Source: Thermoflexus sp042408815 (GTDB lineage: Bacteria; Chloroflexota; Anaerolineae; Thermoflexales; Thermoflexaceae). From it: a stretch of 55,237 nucleotides of DNA. Location: contig NZ_JBHOQR010000008.1 of NCBI RefSeq assembly GCF_042408815.1, positions 1-55,237 of the forward strand, in the 5' to 3' direction. Both the position numbers and the translations under genes were made by a program. The stretch's first letter is position 1. Each line of letters starts with the position of its first letter. Of this stretch, positions 1 through 8,098 are shown in pieces. The notes below the pieces were generated by a model. That model worked only from the letters and a program-made list of their open reading frames with translations. It made no database searches and had not been told where the DNA came from.

Positions 1-300
1 ATCCGTCGCCGGCCGTCCCCTCTTGATGAACTCCAGCAGCTGAGCGTCGGTCTGCTGCCGCACGAAGGCACTTGTGGTCAGATCCTTCCCCAGGCCGGGC
101 AATCCTTTGGCGTCCGGCCCGTGGCACGAGGCGCACGTGCCCAAAAACAGCTCTTTCCCCCGCTCTGCGTTCCCCTTCAGAGCGACCGGTGCGGCCTCTC
201 CTGCGCTGGGGGAGCGGGATGCAGGCGCGCCGCCTCCACACGCGCTGGCTCCCATCAGGAGCGAAGAGAGCATGAGAATCCAAGGCAGCCACCGGTTCAT
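1..300 (-). CDS. c-type cytochrome lipoprotein (partial, 3' end outside window)
   Basis: The minus-strand frame starts at the ATG at 298-300 and runs off the window. The N-terminus is a hydrophobic signal ending in a lipobox-like stretch (LMGASAC), so the protein is probably a membrane-anchored lipoprotein. About 53 residues in there is a haem-binding CASCH motif (C-X2-CH) followed by GPDAKGLPGLG, typical of small class I cytochromes c. Its start codon shares one base with the stop of pcuAC (TAATG), which implies translational coupling. As the last visible gene of the oxidase cluster it is a plausible electron donor to the ba3 oxidase (inference). The C-terminal part, including the Met axial ligand, is not visible. 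Confidence 0.85.
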   Translation of the reverse strand, partial: MNRWLPWILMLSSLLMGASACGGGAPASRSPSAGEAAPVALKGNAERGKELFLGTCASCHGPDAKGLPGLGKDLTTSAFVRQQTDAQLLEFIKRGRPATD

Positions 301-779
301 TATGGGTTCATCTCCCTCACCGTCACTGTTATGGGGATCTCTCCGCTTTTCTCAAAACGAAGCGTAAGGGTGAAGGTGTCCCCTACCTGGAGCTCCCGCT
401 TCAGGCCGATCAACATAACATGCAGGCCGCGGGGCTTAAACTCCACCCGCCCCCGGGCCGGAATCTCTACGCGGGGGACCGGCTGCATCTTTGCCACATC
501 CCCTTCCATGCGCGTTTCGTGAAGCTCCACCTTTTCGGCCACGTCGGAAACAGCGCCGATCAGCGCATCGGGCTGGTCACCATCGTTCACCACCACGAAA
601 TAGACAGCGCTGGTGCTCTCCCCTCCATGGCTCATCCCATGCTCCATCCCCATGCCCATGGCTCCGGGGCGAGCCCAGGCGTCCTGAATGTGAATCTTCG
701 GGTTGGTGGCTGCCGGAGCGGCACATGCAGCGACGAGAAGAGCAAGCAAGATCCTAGTTGAACGAACGATCTTTGACAT
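300..779 (-). CDS. PCu(A)C-family periplasmic copper chaperone
   Basis: This 159-residue protein begins with a lipoprotein-type signal (LLALLVAACA, lipid Cys near residue 19). It carries the exact family motif H-X10-M-X21-H-X-M at H87, M98, H120 and M122, which binds Cu(I). An additional Met/His-rich segment lies at residues 39-53 (GAMGMGMEHGMSHGG). Family members deliver copper to the CuA centre of cytochrome oxidase subunit II, usually together with Sco, whose gene lies 52 bp upstream. A GGAAGGAA ribosome site precedes the ATG at 779. The context (cbaA-sco-pcuAC) strongly supports an oxidase-maturation role. Confidence 0.92.
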   Translation of the reverse strand: MSKIVRSTRILLALLVAACAAPAATNPKIHIQDAWARPGAMGMGMEHGMSHGGESTSAVYFVVVNDGDQPDALIGAVSDVAEKVELHETRMEGDVAKMQPVPRVEIPARGRVEFKPRGLHVMLIGLKRELQVGDTFTLTLRFEKSGEIPITVTVREMNP

Positions 780-831
780 GGTTGATTCCTTCCGAAATGG
801 GTCTCCGGATCATCCCATGAGGAGAGGCCAA

Positions 832-1491
832 TCACGAGACGGAGCGTTCTCGCACCAGCCGACGGATCTTCCCCATCGCATCCTTGAGTTCAGTCCGGCT
901 GCCTGGCAGGAGCGCCCGCACCCGCCCCTGGCGGTCCACTAAGAAGATGCGATCGGTGTGGTTGATGAAATAAGTCACGGCGCCGCCCGAGGCTTGTGGC
1001 GCCTCCGCGGCAGGCGTGCCGTTGATGATATACACCCGCTCCGTGTAGATCCCCAGGATCTCCGTCAGATGGCGGATGGTGGAGGGATCGCCGGTGAGGA
1101 AAGCCCAGTTTGTGAAATCCACCTTGCGAGCCTGAGCGTAGCGGCGCAGGACCTCTGGCGTATCCCGCTCTGGATCAAAGGTGATGGTGACGAAGAAAAC
1201 CTGATCCGACAGGCCCTCTACGGCCACCTGTTCCTGGATCTCCCGCATTCGGGCGGTGATTAGAGGGCAGACATCCGGGCAATGGGTGTAGATCATCCCC
1301 AGGACCACCACCTTGCCCCGTGTCTGGCCCAGCCAGAAGGTGCGGCCCTCCTGATCTGTGAACGGCCAGTCCGGGATGGTCATGTAGACCGGAAGGGATT
1401 CCGCCCGGACGTCCAGGGCGATCTTCACCGCCCCTGCAGCGGCGACAAAGAGCAGGCCGATGCCTATTCCCCACCAGAACCAGCGTGGCAT
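832..1491 (-). CDS. SCO1/SenC family copper-delivery protein
   Basis: This 219-residue protein has an N-terminal membrane anchor (about residues 4-22) and a thioredoxin-like domain outside the membrane. The copper-binding CPDVC motif (C71, C75) and the partner histidine H178 (FINHTD) are all present, so it should be functional. Sco proteins metallate or reduce the CuA site of cytochrome oxidase subunit II. It lies 33 bp downstream of cbaA and 52 bp upstream of pcuAC in the same orientation, as expected for a CuA assembly module. Confidence 0.93.
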   Translation of the reverse strand: MPRWFWWGIGIGLLFVAAAGAVKIALDVRAESLPVYMTIPDWPFTDQEGRTFWLGQTRGKVVVLGMIYTHCPDVCPLITARMREIQEQVAVEGLSDQVFFVTITFDPERDTPEVLRRYAQARKVDFTNWAFLTGDPSTIRHLTEILGIYTERVYIINGTPAAEAPQASGGAVTYFINHTDRIFLVDRQGRVRALLPGSRTELKDAMGKIRRLVRERSVS

Positions 1492-1524
1492 TCTATTTCC
1501 CCTGCTTTCCGTATCACCTGGATT

Positions 1525-3174
1525 CTACCGGATCGGCGCTGGATTGGAAGGCAGGAAGCCGTAAGCGGAGAAGGGTGAAGTCTGCAGCACCTGGATGAAC
1601 ACTGGCGTATAAGCGATCACAATCAGGACGGCAGCTACGGCCAGCCACACCCGCCAGCGCTCGAAGGCAATAGGTGCGTCCACAGCCGTATGCAGAGCCT
1701 CGGCGATCGGCACCTCCACCCGAGCTGGTTGTCGGGAGAACCATAGGGTCATCGCCATGTTCAGCAGGAACAGCATGCCGGCGATGAACATCAGAGTCCC
1801 ACCCACTGCCGCCATGATCAGGAAGGGCCTCCACTCCGGCAACAGATAGGGCGAGAATCCCAGATTCGTCCGTCGGGGTTCCCCTTCCAGCCCGCCGCGC
1901 ATCATTCCCACCGCAAAGATCATCACGCCGATGAACCACAGGTACATATTCGCCAGGGCCACCTTCCGGCTCCACAGGGCTCGGCCGGTTAGATAGGGGA
2001 CCATCCAGGTGGCCATGGCCATGAAGGTCAGGGTCACTGCGGTGCCCACGGTGAGGTGCAGGTGGCCGGGGACCCAGGAGGTGTTGTGGACCACCAGGTT
2101 GACGTTGTAGGAGGCGTTGACGATCCCGCTGATCCCGCCGAAGACGAAAGCGATCATCGAAAGGGCGGCGCCGGCGAAGGCTGGCTCACCCCACGGAAGC
2201 CGGAAGATCCAGTCGATCCATCCCTGTCCGCCCCGCTGCCGTCCGGCATGCTCCAGGGAGGCCATCAGGTTGAACGCGGTCAACAAACTGGGGATGGCCA
2301 CCAGGAACGTTCCGAAAGCGTGCAGCAGCTTCCATTCCTGGCCGATGGCGGGATCCGTGTACTGGTGGTGCAGGCCGATAGGGGTGGAGAAGATCAGTAG
2401 CATAAGGAAGGCTAGCCGGGCCATGGGGTCGCTATACAGCTTGCCGCCCGCCAGCCGGGGGACCATGGTATACCACGCCACGTAGGCCGGCAGGAGCCAG
2501 AAGTAAACCAGGGGATGTCCGAAATACCAGAACAGGGTGCGGGCCAGTATCGGGTTGGTCTGCTTGACCAGGCCCAGGGACCATGGGAGCAACAGGAAAA
2601 GGACCTCGATCGCCACTCCCAGAGTGGCGATATACCACAGGGTGAAAGTGACGATGGAGCCGAAGGTCATCAGTGGCGTGCGTTGCCCTGGGTTCTCCCG
2701 CCGCCAGGCGATATAGGTGAGGATCAGGTTGGCCCCGCTGACCCAGGAGCCCACGATGAGCATGGTGGCACCCAGGTAGAAGGCCGGGTGGGCCATCAGG
2801 GGCGGGTAGAACGTGTAGAGGACGTTCGCCTGACGGGTGAGGATGGCGTAGCCGGCGGCGGCAACCCCCACGCTCATCAACCCGAAGCCGGTCCACCCCA
2901 GGGCTAGGCTGTAAAGAGGCCGCCCCAGGGAAGCCCGCACGGCCACGGCGAGTAGGGCCACGATGTTGAAGGTGGTCCACACCAGGGCGTTCAGCACACC
3001 GTGGAACGTCAGGCCCTGATAGTAATCATACCAGGGCAGGGGTGGTAACAGCTTCGCCCGGCTCAGGGCCTGAAGCAGGCCGAAGAAGATGCCGACCGCG
3101 ATGGCGATATAAGCGATGTAAAGGTGCCAGCGGATCAATCGTTTCTCGCTCTCAAACATCGTGAGGGCTCCCAT
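1525..3174 (-). CDS. cbaA: ba3-type cytochrome c oxidase subunit I
   Basis: This 549-residue polytopic membrane protein is the catalytic subunit of a B-family haem-copper oxidase, close to the length of the Thermus ba3 enzyme. YYQGLTFHGVLNALV near residue 51 is characteristic of the ba3 type. Metal ligands can be placed: H58 and H373 for the low-spin haem, H371 for the high-spin haem, and H220, H269 and H270 for CuB. Y224 in GHPLVY is the tyrosine that is cross-linked to the CuB histidine in the family. The start at 3174 is preceded by GGGGAGGT; ATG codon 6 is an alternative. It sits between a CBS protein and sco in the oxidase operon. Confidence 0.95.
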   Translation of the reverse strand: MGALTMFESEKRLIRWHLYIAYIAIAVGIFFGLLQALSRAKLLPPLPWYDYYQGLTFHGVLNALVWTTFNIVALLAVAVRASLGRPLYSLALGWTGFGLMSVGVAAAGYAILTRQANVLYTFYPPLMAHPAFYLGATMLIVGSWVSGANLILTYIAWRRENPGQRTPLMTFGSIVTFTLWYIATLGVAIEVLFLLLPWSLGLVKQTNPILARTLFWYFGHPLVYFWLLPAYVAWYTMVPRLAGGKLYSDPMARLAFLMLLIFSTPIGLHHQYTDPAIGQEWKLLHAFGTFLVAIPSLLTAFNLMASLEHAGRQRGGQGWIDWIFRLPWGEPAFAGAALSMIAFVFGGISGIVNASYNVNLVVHNTSWVPGHLHLTVGTAVTLTFMAMATWMVPYLTGRALWSRKVALANMYLWFIGVMIFAVGMMRGGLEGEPRRTNLGFSPYLLPEWRPFLIMAAVGGTLMFIAGMLFLLNMAMTLWFSRQPARVEVPIAEALHTAVDAPIAFERWRVWLAVAAVLIVIAYTPVFIQVLQTSPFSAYGFLPSNPAPIR

Positions 3175-3318
3175 GGTGACCTCCCCATAGAGGCTGGTGA
3201 TCGGATCCGCCCGATGGCTTTTCCGAGATCCTGTCGCTGGGGAAGCAGCCCGCGCTGCTTCCCGACCTGCCCACCCCGGCTTTCGTTGACATCCCCTCGC
3301 TGACCCGGGGCGCCCTGC

Positions 3319-3696
3319 TTACAGAGCTTTACGGAGGATATCGGTCACCGAGATCACCCCCAGCAGCCGCTCCCGGATCACCGGCGCGCGTCGGATCCTG
3401 GCCAGGGCGAAGAGACGGGCCACGTTCTCCACAGAGAGATCCGGGTTCACCACAATGCACGGCTTGGTCATGATCTCCCGCACCAATACCGACTGCGGGC
3501 TCAGGCCCTGGGCGATTACCTTATAAACGATGTCGGTCTCTGTGACGATGCCGTAAGCGTCCTCCTCATTGGCCCGCTCGACGATGAGGGCCCGTAGGCC
3601 CTTCTCCTTCATCAGCGCCACCGCCTCGGCCACCGTGGCCGATGGCTCAATGGTCACGACCTCGGTGGTCATGATGTCCTTTGCCTTCAACCCCAT
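3319..3696 (-). CDS. two-CBS-domain protein
   Basis: This 125-residue protein consists almost entirely of a pair of CBS motifs (about residues 8-60 and 72-124). Both end in the usual GIVTETDI / GVISVTDIL pattern. Such stand-alone pairs bind adenine nucleotides and act as energy sensors. No enzymatic or DNA-binding domain is fused to it. It lies between oxidase subunits II and I, only 22 bp after cbaB, so it is probably co-expressed with the oxidase. A link to energy-dependent control of respiration is inference. The ribosome site (GGGGGTG) is close to the ATG and weak. Confidence 0.88.
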   Translation of the reverse strand: MGLKAKDIMTTEVVTIEPSATVAEAVALMKEKGLRALIVERANEEDAYGIVTETDIVYKVIAQGLSPQSVLVREIMTKPCIVVNPDLSVENVARLFALARIRRAPVIRERLLGVISVTDILRKAL

Positions 3697-3718
3697 GGCG
3701 CACCCCCGTGTGGGTATC

Positions 3719-4234
3719 TTAACGGGCCCAGCATGCCAGGGCCGAGGCCATCGTCCGGGGCGTTGGGAGAGAGGGCCCCTTCGCTGTCCGCGGCTCGACG
3801 ATCACCTTCGCTGACATGGCGTGATGACCCAGCCCGCAATACTCATGGCAGACAATCAGATATTCCCCGGGTTGATCGAATCGGGCCTGGGCCCGATTCA
3901 CCACGCCCGGTATGGCCATCAGGTTGACGTTGGTGTTGAGGATCTTGAAGCCATGCTGGACATCTTTGCTGGTGAGGTTGAAGGTTACGATGGAGCCGGC
4001 GGGGATTCGGATCTCACGAGGGTTGAACGCCCACATCTGAGCGACCACGTTCACCACATACTGGCCCGGGGCGGCTTCCACTACAGCGGGCTGATCGAAG
4101 GGGGGGATGTCGGTGACACAGGTGGGGACGCGGATCCCCAGGCCGAAGGCGCTGATGACAATGGCGGCAAAGAAAGCGGTCATCAAGAAACCAGCCCCAA
4201 AGATCGCTGTCCGTTCGAAGGGATCTTTCACCAT
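3719..4234 (-). CDS. cbaB: ba3-type cytochrome c oxidase subunit II (CuA)
   Basis: This 171-residue protein has one N-terminal transmembrane helix (about residues 9-34) followed by a cupredoxin domain. The dinuclear CuA ligands are all visible: H94, C129, E131 (backbone), C133, H137 and M140 in CHEYCGLGHHAM. The short single-helix form is typical of B-type oxidases. I chose the ATG at 4234 because AGGAGG lies six bases upstream; an in-frame start 11 codons earlier has no such site. It lies 40 bp downstream of the small-subunit gene and directly upstream of the CBS gene. Confidence 0.94.
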   Translation of the reverse strand: MVKDPFERTAIFGAGFLMTAFFAAIVISAFGLGIRVPTCVTDIPPFDQPAVVEAAPGQYVVNVVAQMWAFNPREIRIPAGSIVTFNLTSKDVQHGFKILNTNVNLMAIPGVVNRAQARFDQPGEYLIVCHEYCGLGHHAMSAKVIVEPRTAKGPSLPTPRTMASALACWAR

Positions 4235-4274
4235 GTGGAACCTCCTGATGGCGGTGGTGCGACACACCGAGGGT

Positions 4275-4400
4275 TCAGAACGCCGTCATCCCTCGAGGAA
4301 GCAGGATGGTGAGATACAGGCCGAACCACATGGCCGCAAACAACACAATCATGCCAAGGAACAGGAGCAAGGCCGCTCGGGGCTGGAACATCTCGTGCAT
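4275..4400 (-). CDS. cbaD: ba3-type oxidase small subunit IIa (41 aa)
   Basis: This short minus-strand frame starts at ATG 4398-4400 behind GGAGGTG and ends at a TGA at 4275-4277. It encodes 41 residues with one hydrophobic helix (about residues 9-34: ALLLFLGMIVLFAAMWFGLY) and few charges. In Thermus the ba3 oxidase carries a single-helix subunit IIa of about 34 residues encoded just upstream of subunit II, which matches this gene in size, topology and position. It is too short for most gene-calling thresholds. The identification rests on context and topology, since sequence conservation in this family is low. Confidence 0.8.
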   Translation of the reverse strand: MHEMFQPRAALLLFLGMIVLFAAMWFGLYLTILLPRGMTAF

Positions 4401-4439
4401 CCTTCACCTCCTTCCCCGGGATCCTGGAACGGGCGGCAC

Positions 4440-4940
4440 TCATCGGATCTCCAGGTTGTTAGCCGTGAGAGCCTCTGGAAGAGATGGGACGGTGGCGCCG
4501 TTAGCCCCGTTACGGGATGGCATCGCTCGGATCTGGCGTCCTCGCTCCGCCACCTGGGCGAACGTCGTGGAGCCCAGAAGCTGCTCCAGATAGGCCTGCG
4601 CCTGGGCCCAGATGGGGTGGATGGCGCAGAAGCTCCAGCGGGGGCAGAGGTGGGGTTCCCGGGAGCAGCGGTTCAGGCGGATGGGACCTTCCATGGCCTC
4701 TAGGACTTCCAACAGGGTGATGGATTCCGCTGGTCGGGCCAGCCGCACCCCACCCCGCCGGCCCCGCCTGGCCTCAATGAAACCTGCTGTGCAGAGATCC
4801 CGGATGATCTTCTGCAAAAACGCATAAGGGATCGCTTGTCGCCGGGCGATATCCCGGGCCCGGGCGCGCATCCCCGGCGGGAGCATCGCCAGATCCAGAA
4901 TCACCCGCATCGCGTAATCGGCCCGCCGGCTGATCTCCAT
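4440..4940 (-). CDS. Rrf2-family Fe-S-type transcriptional regulator
   Basis: This 166-residue protein has an N-terminal winged helix (MEISRRADYAMRVILDLA is the family signature). It also has three cysteines, C92, C99 and C105 (C-X6-C-X5-C), in the region where IscR, NsrR and RsrR bind an Fe-S cluster. I start it at ATG 4940, behind GCAGGAGGGG. The spacing differs slightly from IscR (C-X5-C-X5-C), so the signal (cluster status, NO or redox) cannot be named. It is the first gene before cbaD (39 bp gap) and probably controls the oxidase operon, either autogenously or through the shared upstream region. Confidence 0.88.
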   Translation of the reverse strand: MEISRRADYAMRVILDLAMLPPGMRARARDIARRQAIPYAFLQKIIRDLCTAGFIEARRGRRGGVRLARPAESITLLEVLEAMEGPIRLNRCSREPHLCPRWSFCAIHPIWAQAQAYLEQLLGSTTFAQVAERGRQIRAMPSRNGANGATVPSLPEALTANNLEIR

Positions 4941-5241
4941 CGCCCCTCCTGCAAAATTCAGACATTGTGGACCCATATGATCCGCTTTGAGGGTAAGCCT
5001 CCTTGGGCGCCCATGGGTAGTGTCATTCCTCACGGGTTTGTGGTGCATGAGATCATAGCCCCCACCGCTCTGGGGATCCTGGGGTGAGGTCGCCGGAGGC
5101 TGGTCGGGGCGCCGGAGGGCCCCGGGTGTATGCCTCCCATTCCCCGATTCTCCTTTCGGAGCGCTCCATTTGCTGGGGTCTAGGCGGGGGCGGGTTGCGT
5201 TAAAATTAACTCGACTATTTATTCGGATCAGGAGGAATGGC
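4941..5241. promoter_or_regulatory. Divergent intergenic region, rrf2-oxidase operon / CpXC gene
   Basis: These 301 bases separate the divergent rrf2 and CpXC genes and must hold both promoters. For the rightward gene the AT-rich tract around 5196-5222 (TTGCGT, then TATTTATT) ends shortly before the AGGAGG at 5230-5235 and is a weak -35/-10 candidate. For the leftward operon I see no consensus promoter. I could not recognise an IscR- or NsrR-type operator, so the Rrf2 target site remains unidentified. No convincing gene lies in this stretch. Confidence 0.4.
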
Positions 5242-6612
5242 ATGCCCTTTCCACCCACTCCCATGACCATTCGTTGTCCCTTCTGCGGCCAACCCGTTCA
5301 GGTGCAGGTTCGCCAGGTCATCGACGTTTCCGAAGAGCCCCATCTGAAGCGGCTGCTTCTCACCGGTCGTCTGAATGTCTTTATCTGCCCTCGGTGCGGA
5401 AACCGGGTGAGTTTCGCGGCGCCTTTCCTTTATCACGACCCGGAGAAGGAGCTTGCCCTCGTGTTCATCCCGATCCAAGCGGATCTGAAGGAGGTGGATC
5501 GCCAGCGGATTGTCGGGCAGCTCATGGATATGATCCTGCGGCAGCTCCCCCGGGAGAAGCGCAAAGCCTATCTCCTTCAACCGAAAGAGTTCTTCACCAT
5601 CCAGAGCCTCCTGGAGGCGATCCTGCGGGCCGATGGCTACACAGATGAAGATCTGAAGGCGATGAAGGAGCGGACGCTCCTCCTGCAACGGATCCTGAAC
5701 GCCCGGCGCATAGAGGATGCAGAGGAGTTGATCCGGGAGAACGCGGAGAAAATCGATGCGGAGTTCTTCCGGCTCTTCCATGAAGCGCTGGCGACCGTTC
5801 AGGAGGAGGGATCGGCGGAGGAGTTCGCCCGGATCATGGCGATTCGAGACCGTCTGCTTGAGTTGACGCCTTACGGGCGGACCCTTCGTTCCCGGACACA
5901 GATCATTGAGAAGTTCACCCATGCCCCCAGCGCGGAGGCCTTGCTGGAGGCTCTTCTGGAAGCTCCGGATCCCGAGACCCGTCAGACGCTGGTGGCGCTG
6001 GGCCGTCCCTTCCTGGATTATCGGTTCTTCCAGAATCTGACCCGTCGGATTGAGGAGGCGGAGGCGGCCGGCCGGCAGGAAGAAGCCGAGCGCCTGATCG
6101 CTCTGCGTCGGGAGATTTTGGAAGCCCGGGAAGCGGTCGACCAGGAGATCCGGCGGGTTTACGAGGAACGGGCGCGTCTGATCCGGGAGCTCCTGAGCGC
6201 TCCCTCGGAGCGGGAGTTGCAGGAGCGCCTGATCCAACGCATTGCGGAGATCGATGACGTGTTCTTCGATGTCCTTCAGATGAATGTGGAAGCGGCTCTG
6301 GAGGCAGGCGATACCCAGCTGGCTCAGGCGTTGAACCTGCTGGGCCAGATCGCTATGGCGATCCTCCAGCAGACGCTGCCGCCGGAGCTCCGGCTGCTGA
6401 ATGCTCTGCTGAACGCCCGCTCGGAGGAGCACCGCCGGCAGATTCTGGAGCGAAATCGCCGGATGTTGACGCCGCAGTTTCAGCAGTGGTTGCAACAAAT
6501 GGAGGACCGGATGCGGGAGGAAGGCCGGGCGGAGATCGCGGAGCGGATCGCGGCGATCCGCTCCCTGGCCGAACAGGTGGCTGCCGCGCCGGCGATCCTT
6601 CGCCCCTCATGA
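5242..6612 (+). CDS. CpXC-domain protein with long helical C-terminus
   Basis: This 456-residue protein starts with a zinc-ribbon-like CpXC domain: C12/C15 (CPFCGQ) and C49/C52 (CPRCGN), followed by FAAPFLYHDPEKELALVFIP. The remaining ~370 residues are Glu/Arg/Leu-rich and predicted helical, with recurring segments such as 'ERLIALRREILEAREAVDQE'. CpXC proteins are of unknown function. I chose ATG 5242 because GGAGG lies seven bases upstream. A slightly later ATG (residue 8) is possible. It has no signal peptide or membrane segment, so it should be cytoplasmic. Confidence 0.8.
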   Translation: MPFPPTPMTIRCPFCGQPVQVQVRQVIDVSEEPHLKRLLLTGRLNVFICPRCGNRVSFAAPFLYHDPEKELALVFIPIQADLKEVDRQRIVGQLMDMILRQLPREKRKAYLLQPKEFFTIQSLLEAILRADGYTDEDLKAMKERTLLLQRILNARRIEDAEELIRENAEKIDAEFFRLFHEALATVQEEGSAEEFARIMAIRDRLLELTPYGRTLRSRTQIIEKFTHAPSAEALLEALLEAPDPETRQTLVALGRPFLDYRFFQNLTRRIEEAEAAGRQEEAERLIALRREILEAREAVDQEIRRVYEERARLIRELLSAPSERELQERLIQRIAEIDDVFFDVLQMNVEAALEAGDTQLAQALNLLGQIAMAILQQTLPPELRLLNALLNARSEEHRRQILERNRRMLTPQFQQWLQQMEDRMREEGRAEIAERIAAIRSLAEQVAAAPAILRPS

Positions 6613-6694
6613 TGGGGCTTTCAAAGGAAGTGTCTTGCGAAAACGCAAGATCTGACCCGATGATCCCAAGGCAAACCGGGTAAAGGCCTCTGGC

Positions 6695-7453
6695 ATGGCG
6701 AGGGAGATCCTTTCCCAGTCGAGTTGCTGCGTCGGGTGGGCAGGGGGGCGTCCTCGAGCGATCCGGGTGATGCGGATCCTTCAGGAGAGCCCGCGGGTGC
6801 GCACGCTGATTCTGGAGACGCGCATCGAAGCTCAACCGGGTCAGTTCGTGATGGTGTGGCTTCCCGGCTATGAGGAAAAGCCATTCAGCCTGGCGGACGC
6901 CGATCCGGTGACCCTGACGGTGGCCCGGGTAGGCCCGTTTTCCACCGCCCTGCATGCCCTGCATCCCGGCGACCAGTTATGGATCCGAGGTCCGCTGGGC
7001 TGTGGGTTCACGATCGAGGGCCGGCGGATCCTCCTGGTCGGTGGAGGATACGGAGTCGCCCCATTGGCTTTCCTGGCCCGTGAGGCCATCGCGCGGGGGA
7101 TCCAGGTGACTGCCCTGACGGCCGCCCGGCGCGCCGAGGATGTGCTCTATAGGGATCGTTTTCGGGCTCTGGGCGCATCGGTGGTGGTGGCTACGGAAGA
7201 CGGCTCCGCCGGGGAGCCCGGGCGGGCTCCGGAGGTGGCGGCTCGTGTGCTGCGCTCGGGCTCCTATGATGCCCTTTACGGGTGCGGACCTGAGGGGATG
7301 CTGGAGGGGCTCCGAGCACTGGCTGCTGCGTTCGGTATCCCGGCGCAACTTAGCTATGAGGCCTTCATGCGGTGCGGCATCGGGCTGTGCGGTTCATGCG
7401 AGCGGGAGGGCGTGGTGCTGTGCCTGGAGGGTCCCGTGTTGCGGTTTGAGTAA
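6695..7453 (+). CDS. PyrK-like flavin/[2Fe-2S] electron-transfer subunit
   Basis: This 252-residue protein belongs to the ferredoxin-NADP reductase superfamily. An FAD-binding barrel (PGQFVMVWLPGYEEKPFSLA, about residues 48-67) is followed by an NAD-binding fold (ILLVGGGYGVAPLAFLA) and a C-terminal [2Fe-2S] site at C227, C232, C235 and C243 (C-X4-C-X2-C-X7-C). This is the architecture of PyrK, which passes electrons from dihydroorotate dehydrogenase B to NAD. pyrD itself is not in the window, so the partner is unproven and another dehydrogenase is possible. The start codon at 6695 has only a weak ribosome site. Confidence 0.82.
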   Translation: MAREILSQSSCCVGWAGGRPRAIRVMRILQESPRVRTLILETRIEAQPGQFVMVWLPGYEEKPFSLADADPVTLTVARVGPFSTALHALHPGDQLWIRGPLGCGFTIEGRRILLVGGGYGVAPLAFLAREAIARGIQVTALTAARRAEDVLYRDRFRALGASVVVATEDGSAGEPGRAPEVAARVLRSGSYDALYGCGPEGMLEGLRALAAAFGIPAQLSYEAFMRCGIGLCGSCEREGVVLCLEGPVLRFE

Positions 7454-7530
7454 TATTTCCTACCTGTTCCGGTAACTGCGGTGGCCCATACGAACGGATC
7501 ATCCCCGCGCTCGGGGTGAAAAATCTGGGA

Positions 7531-8055
7531 ATGGGTTCCGAGTCCTTTCTCTTCTGCCCTCGTTGTGGTGCCCGCCTGACGCATCGGTTCCTGTTCGGCC
7601 GGGAGCGTCCGTTTTGTCCGGCCTGCGGGTATGTCGTTTTCTATGATCCAAAGGTCGCTGTCGGCGTGCTGGTGGAACAGGATGGGAAGGTCCTGCTGGT
7701 GCGGCGGCGCTATGATCCGGGGAAGGGGGGATGGGCGCTTCCCGCTGGGTTTGTGGAGATCGATGAGGGGCCGGTGGCGGCCGCGATTCGGGAATGCCGT
7801 GAGGAGACCGGGCTCCTCATCCGTATCTGCGGCCTGCTGGATGTCTTCGCTGTGTCTATGGATCCGCGGGGTCCCGCGGTCCTCATCGTATATCAGGGGA
7901 GCCCCATCGGGGGTTCCCTTCAGCCCGGGGATGACGCGCTGGAGGCCGGTTTCTTCCCCCCCGATGGTCTTCCGTCCCCACTGGTTTTCGCCAGCACCCG
8001 CCGGGCCCTCTGGCGATGGCGGCGCCAGAAGGGATTTTTAGAGAGGCGATTTTAG
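7531..8055 (+). CDS. Nudix hydrolase with N-terminal zinc ribbon
   Basis: This 174-residue protein has a zinc ribbon (C9, C12, C29, C32) followed by a Nudix domain. The Nudix box G-X5-E-X7-RE-X2-EE-X-G is intact at about residues 73-95, so pyrophosphohydrolase activity is expected. The ribbon-Nudix arrangement resembles NudC-type NADH/RNA-cap hydrolases and related ADP-ribose hydrolases, but the substrate cannot be read from sequence. The ATG at 7531 is chosen; a GTG at 7516 would add five residues. It is 77 bp after the PyrK-like gene and converges on the metallopeptidase gene. Confidence 0.88.
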   Translation: MGSESFLFCPRCGARLTHRFLFGRERPFCPACGYVVFYDPKVAVGVLVEQDGKVLLVRRRYDPGKGGWALPAGFVEIDEGPVAAAIRECREETGLLIRICGLLDVFAVSMDPRGPAVLIVYQGSPIGGSLQPGDDALEAGFFPPDGLPSPLVFASTRRALWRWRRQKGFLERRF

Positions 8056-8098
8056 GAAGGAGGTTAACCCAGGAACATCCAAGGGGGGAGGGCTGTCT

